Origin: Verrucomicrobiaceae bacterium
Lineage (GTDB): Bacteria > Verrucomicrobiota > Verrucomicrobiia > Verrucomicrobiales > Verrucomicrobiaceae
Direction of reading: 5' to 3'
DNA length: 64,000 bases
Assembly: GCA_016713035.1 (NCBI GenBank)
Contig: JADJPW010000003.1
Coordinates: 682,001-746,000 of the forward strand
The notes below the pieces were generated by a model. The model was not told the origin of the DNA. It made no database searches and was given only the letters and a program-made list of their open reading frames with translations. Of the stretch, positions 60,266 to 64,000 are shown piece after piece; within the stretch, counting starts at the first letter, position 1, and each line of letters begins with the position of its first letter. The translations under genes were made by a program, and so were the position numbers.

Positions 60266-61801
60266 TTACTGAAACTTGATCGAGTACAGATCCGCGTCCT
60301 TGAGGACGAATCGCAGTTTGATGGGCTTGCCGGTGAGGGAAGTGACGTCGGAGCCGGTTTTCCAGATGACGGGGCGCTCGATGGAGTCGCCAAAGTGCTC
60401 TTCGGAGTCACTCAATGCAAAACCGGGGATGGGTTTGCCATTCAAGTCCTGGATTTCCACTTTCACACCACCGGCAGCGGAGCTGGCAAAATTCATCGTG
60501 AGTGCTTTCCCCGTGAAAGTGAGCGGTTTGGTGAGGAGCTCGCCACCGCTCATCGGAGTATGGATGGAGACGAATCCGTCGAGGCGCAGTGTGTAGCGGC
60601 GGAGTTGGCTGCTTTGGCCGGTCCAGTAGCTCTCGGTGGCGTAGAGGCTGAGTTCGTTCGGAGCGCCCTCCATTTCCGACTTTGTCTCTACCAGATGCCA
60701 GGCTATGTATTGATGACCGTAGTTCCAGGTGCCAGGGCGCTCGATGCCGGGTGGGAGGAAGGCCTCGTTCCAGCGCTTGAAGGTGACGCCGTCGCGGCTC
60801 GCCATGAAGAGGCCCTCGGTGATGGCCATGCCGTAGCGATCGGTGGCTTTGGAGCGCCATTGGCGGTGCTCGTGCTCTGGCAGAGCACGCATGCTCTCTG
60901 ACCAACCACGCTCGATGTAGCGGGTGGGAAAGCCGAGAAGCAGATGTGGGGCACGGTGATAGGGCTTCACCTGATTGGTGTAGAGAGCTTCGCCAGGGGA
61001 GTCGGTGTAACGGAGATCTTGCTGATTCTCCCAATGGATGAAGTTCCGCGAGGTGGCCGTGCGGATGGCGCGGAGGCCGCTGGGCTTCCAGTTTTTTTCA
61101 TCGGTGCTACCTTCCGTGAAGTAGCGCCAGTAGGCACGGTATTGGCCACTTTGCGCATCCCAAAAGGCGAGGTTCTGCGAGTCAAAGGCGCCATCCGTGA
61201 TCACGGGCACATCGGCCATCGGGGACCAGCGCAAGCCGTCGGGCGATTTGAGTGCGAGGAGGCCTTTCGGTGAGTTTGAGCGCAGGATGGCTTTGTATTT
61301 TGCATCAGGTGCCGCTTGAGGGTTTTCGTCTTTGAAGATCGCTGGATGGCCACCATCAGGATCTACTTTGCCCATTTTGCCATTTGGGATGACGATGTTG
61401 TTCGCTTTGGAGCCTTTGAAATCGTGTAGGCCGAGTTCTGGCTTGCGCCAATGGATGCCGTCCGCGCTTTCGGCATAGCAGGTGAAGAGCGGGTGTTCGC
61501 CGGTATTGACCTTGCCAGGCGCGGTGACGGTGAGCTGCCAGGACTTGTAGTACATGCGGTATTTGTCACCGTCTTTAAATAGGCTGTGGTAGCCGCTTCC
61601 ACTCCCCTCCCACGGCATATCGTGCGTGATGGCGACCTCCTTCGGCTGCGGCTGGTGCAGGCGCTGCTCGGCGCTGCCGGTGAGTTTTGCGATGAGCAGT
61701 CCATCGACAAAGAGCTCTCGGCGTGAACCGATTGCGATGGGATCAGCCGCAGGGGCAATCGTAGCAAACAGGAGAGTGAGGGCGAGGCAGATCGGTTTCA
61801 T
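60266..61801 (-). CDS. Exported glycosyl-hydrolase-like five-bladed propeller protein (GH32-like)
   Basis: A 511-residue exported protein from start 61801 (MKPICLALTLLFATIAPAA signal). The body has repeated blades with features of GH32/43/68-type five-bladed propellers: GYHSLFKDGDKYRMYYKSWQ, CYAESADGIHWRKPELGL, AFWDAQSGQYRAYWRYF, GLFMASRDGVTFKRWNEAFLPPG and SYWTGQSSQLRRYTLRLDG. A C-terminal beta-sandwich (PLTFTGKALTMNFASS) follows. Many Planctomycete/Verrucomicrobial homologues are annotated only as hypothetical or glycosyl hydrolase-related; the substrate is unknown. Divergent from the DUF1501 gene at 61962. Confidence 0.78.
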   Translation of the reverse strand: MKPICLALTLLFATIAPAADPIAIGSRRELFVDGLLIAKLTGSAEQRLHQPQPKEVAITHDMPWEGSGSGYHSLFKDGDKYRMYYKSWQLTVTAPGKVNTGEHPLFTCYAESADGIHWRKPELGLHDFKGSKANNIVIPNGKMGKVDPDGGHPAIFKDENPQAAPDAKYKAILRSNSPKGLLALKSPDGLRWSPMADVPVITDGAFDSQNLAFWDAQSGQYRAYWRYFTEGSTDEKNWKPSGLRAIRTATSRNFIHWENQQDLRYTDSPGEALYTNQVKPYHRAPHLLLGFPTRYIERGWSESMRALPEHEHRQWRSKATDRYGMAITEGLFMASRDGVTFKRWNEAFLPPGIERPGTWNYGHQYIAWHLVETKSEMEGAPNELSLYATESYWTGQSSQLRRYTLRLDGFVSIHTPMSGGELLTKPLTFTGKALTMNFASSAAGGVKVEIQDLNGKPIPGFALSDSEEHFGDSIERPVIWKTGSDVTSLTGKPIKLRFVLKDADLYSIKFQ

Positions 61802-61961
61802 ACAGAAATGAATACTGCGGGCGGTGCCCACATTGTTCATCTTTGAGGGGAAAGTCTCTCGATACAGACACGGCGGCATCCGTTGCCAGATGCGAATCTC
61901 GGCTTAAAACTGCTCTATTCCTCACGTATCAAGAGTGAGCCCCCCCGCCCCAACAAAGACC

Positions 61962-63376
61962 ATGCAAGCCAACCTTTTACGCGACACGACACGCAGGCAC
62001 TTTTTAGCCGTTGCGGCGTCGGTGTCGGCTCGATGGCGCTGGGATCGCTCCTTGCACGAGACAATGCTCAGGGACCGAAAAAAACGCACTTTCCCGCAAA
62101 AGCGAAAAGCGTAATCTACCTCTTCATGGCAGGCGGCCCATCGCAGCTCGATATGTTTGAGCACAAGCCAGAGCTGCAAAAGCGGAATGGGCAGCCCATC
62201 CCAGAAAGCTTCACCAAGGGCAAGCGCTTCGCGTTCATGGACAGCAGCCACCGCAGTGAATTGCTAGCCACAAAGTACACACTGCGCCAGCACGGCCACT
62301 CCGGCGTTTGGGTGAATGATCTGCTGACCCACACCGCCTCCATCGTCGATGAGCTGGCTTTCATCCGCACCTGCAAAACCGACCTCTTCAATCATGCGCC
62401 GGCAAAGTTCTACATGAACACCGGCAGCGGGCTCTTTGGCCGCCCCAGCATGGGCGCATGGATCACCTACGGCCTCGGTAGCGAGTGCGATGATCTACCT
62501 GGCTTTGTGGTGCTGCAAAGTGGCCCACGGGGACCACGCGGCGGCGCTGTGCTCTGGGGCAGTGGTGTCCTGCCCACGACGTATCAAGGAGTGCCGCTGC
62601 GCAATACGGGTGATCCCATTGTGAATCTCTCCACACCAAAGCAGATCAGCTCCGCGCAGCAGCGCCAGGTGGTGGATGCCGTGCGCGAGCTCAATCTCAA
62701 ACGCCTCGTCGAAACGGGTGACCAAGAGATCTCCACCCGCATCAACGCCTACGAAATGGCCTACCGCATGCAAACCAGTGCCCCCGAGCTCATGGACATC
62801 CAGGGCGAGTCAAAGGCCACGCTGGATCTCTATGGCATCAAAGATACCAAGGAGACCACCTTTGCGCGGAACTGCCTGCTGGCCCGCCGACTGGTGGAGC
62901 GTGGAGTCCGCTTTGTGCAGCTCTATGACACGAATTGGGACCACCACGGCGGCCCCACTGAGAACCTAGAGAAGCACATGCCCATGAAATGTGCCGACAT
63001 CGACCGCGCCAGCGCCGCCCTGGTCAAGGATCTGAAGCAGCGCGGCCTACTCGATGACACGATCGTCGTCTGGGGAGGTGAATTCGGCCGCACCCCGATG
63101 GGTGAGGTCCGCGAATCCACGGGTCGCAATCACCACATTGATGCCTTCACCATGTGGTTCGCAGGCGGGGGATTCAAACCGGGCACCACCTACGGCGAGA
63201 CGGACGAATTCGGATTTGGAGCCATCGCTGACCCTGTCCATGTCCACGACATCCATGCCACCATCCTCCATCAGCTCGGACTCGATCATCAAAAGCTCAC
63301 CGTACGGTCTCAGGGCCTCGATTTCCGCCTCACAGGCGTCGATCCTGCCCGTGTGGTGAAAGAGGTGCTCGTGTGA
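61962..63376 (+). CDS. DUF1501 domain-containing protein, frameshifted at a T run near its start
   Basis: A DUF1501 protein of about 471 residues if repaired. The correct start is the ATG at 61962 (MQANLLRDTTRRHF, with the Tat twin-arginine), and the rest is read in another frame as SRCGVGVGSMALGSLLARDN. One T added to the run at 62001-62005 restores RRHFFSRCGVG. An uninterrupted frame from 61883 exists but lacks the signal and is not the natural start. The body has FMAGGPSQLDMFEHKPELQKRNG, WDHHGGPTENLEKH, WGGEFGRTPMGEVRESTGRNHHIDAF (in pieces) and HATILHQLGLDHQKL. Confidence 0.85.
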
Positions 63377-63391
63377 TCCATGTGGCCGCTC

Positions 63392-63414
63392 AAAAAAGCA
63401 CCGCTTTTTTCCAG
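63392..63414 (+). terminator. A/T-rich hairpin, possible terminator after DUF1501 gene
   Basis: AAAAAAGC-ACC-GCTTTTTT forms an 8-bp stem 15 bp after the stop at 63376, ending in a T run. Its A-rich left arm could make it bidirectional. Confidence 0.55.
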
Positions 63415-63517
63415 CCTGCCCCTCCCCTGCACTGCGCATGACCTGCCGGGCGAAAATTAATCATCGAGCTCGCATACAAAAAGCAGCAGGCAGGCCGTTA
63501 GGGAGGTCGAACTGACT

Positions 63518-64000
63518 ATGAAACCCGCCTTCGACTGGAAGCAGACTTTTGACCGCCTCGCACCGCAACTGGTGCTCTATGCGCGTCAGCTCGTGCACTC
63601 CATCGCAGATGCCGAGGACGTGGTGCAGCAGGCCTTTGTGCGCTGGTGGCGACGCTTCCCGGAGGGGGACGCCCAGCACATCCCCCTGCTCTACGCAGCG
63701 GTGCGCACCATCGCTCTCGATCAGCTCCGCAGTGATCATCGCCGTGTCGTGCGGGAGGGGAAATCCGAGATCGCCATCGAGGGCGAGCATGTGCCCTCCT
63801 TCGACACACCGCCCGAAAAGAAAGAAACTGCGGCCCTCGTCGAAAAAGCCATCCTTCAGGCTCCCCAAAGAGCAGCGTGAGGTCATCACCCTGCATCTTT
63901 GGGGCGGGCTCACCTTCAAAGACATCGCTGCACTCACTGGCGACTCCATCAACACCGTCGCAGGCCGCTACCGTTACGCTTTGAACAACCTGCACAAGAA
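63518..64000 (+). CDS. ECF-type sigma-70 family sigma factor, frameshifted and cut by window end
   Basis: An extracytoplasmic-function sigma factor. The first frame (63518 onward) holds region 2: FDRLAPQLVLYARQLVHSIADAEDVVQQAFVRWWRRF with RTIALDQLRSDHRR in the same block. Near 63855-63860 (CTTCAGGCTCCCC) one extra base breaks the frame, and the second frame continues with region 4: LPKEQREVITLHLWGGLTFKDIAALTGDSINTVAGRY up to the window edge. The promoter specificity and anti-sigma factor are not visible. The ATG at 63518 is 141 bp after the DUF1501 gene, so it is a new unit. Confidence 0.85.

Noticed and set aside
61883..61961. Start of the DUF1501 gene at 61883
   Set aside because: This frame lacks a signal peptide; the ATG at 61962 in another frame restores a twin-arginine signal after a one-base correction.

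Overview
The window looks like a chromosomal segment of a Verrucomicrobiota bacterium (Prosthecobacter/Verrucomicrobiaceae-like); this is inferred from gene content, not from a marker gene. The evidence is a density of families typical of Planctomycetes and Verrucomicrobia: three PSD1 cytochrome-c proteins (DUF1549/DUF1553), one DUF1592-type cytochrome protein, four DUF1501 proteins, one DUF1552 protein, DUF1080 sugar hydrolases, a sulfatase, a SASA esterase and several Tat-type signal peptides. I see no rRNA, tRNA or CRISPR array.

Layout. 1-4.5 kb: a truncated Gfo/Idh/MocA oxidoreductase, a lipoprotein, and frameshifted DUF1080 and YwqG-family genes. 4.5-27.6 kb: TspO, a FadR-type GntR regulator with an operator palindrome at its start codon, then a long + strand run of exported catabolic genes (PSD1, DUF1501, DUF1592, DUF1552, two paralogues of unknown function, a second PSD1, SASA esterase), a ParE/Phd toxin-antitoxin pair, sulfatase, a further DUF1501 gene carrying the same operator core, a beta-propeller protein and a TIM-barrel isomerase. 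27.6-35.1 kb (- strand): dipeptidase, DUF1501, PSD1, alpha/beta hydrolase. 35-46 kb: mostly conserved genes (DUF1080, Fpg, GlpX, a large P-loop protein, AsmA-like, FG-GAP, YHS-like, RRM protein). 46-54 kb: mixed housekeeping genes (tcdA, DUF5069, DapA-like, AspT-type transporter) interleaved with remnants of IS66-like, VapC and IS5-like genes and one AT-rich orphan. 54-64 kb: WalJ-like hydrolase, polysaccharide deacetylase, metX, GAF protein, a complete-ended but frameshifted IS, an IS110 remnant with a tandem repeat, a GH32-like propeller protein, DUF1501, and an ECF sigma factor running off the end.

How it fits together. The exported cytochrome/DUF1501 pairs, sulfatase, acetylesterase, 3-keto-disaccharide hydrolases, Gfo/Idh oxidoreductase and TIM-barrel isomerase suggest breakdown of sulfated or acetylated polysaccharide with oxidised-sugar intermediates. 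The shared operator suggests that at least part of this set is controlled by the GntR regulator at 5019.

Most notable. (1) A GxxExxY PD-(D/E)XK-like gene bracketed by two ~95-bp direct copies of a long hairpin, splitting the usual DUF1592/DUF1552 gene pair. (2) Seven-base-pair repeats arranged as inverted tracts, sitting in frame inside coding sequences and even encoding signal peptides. (3) The shared operator. (4) Several frameshifts, some at homopolymers, that should be checked against reads before calling genes dead.
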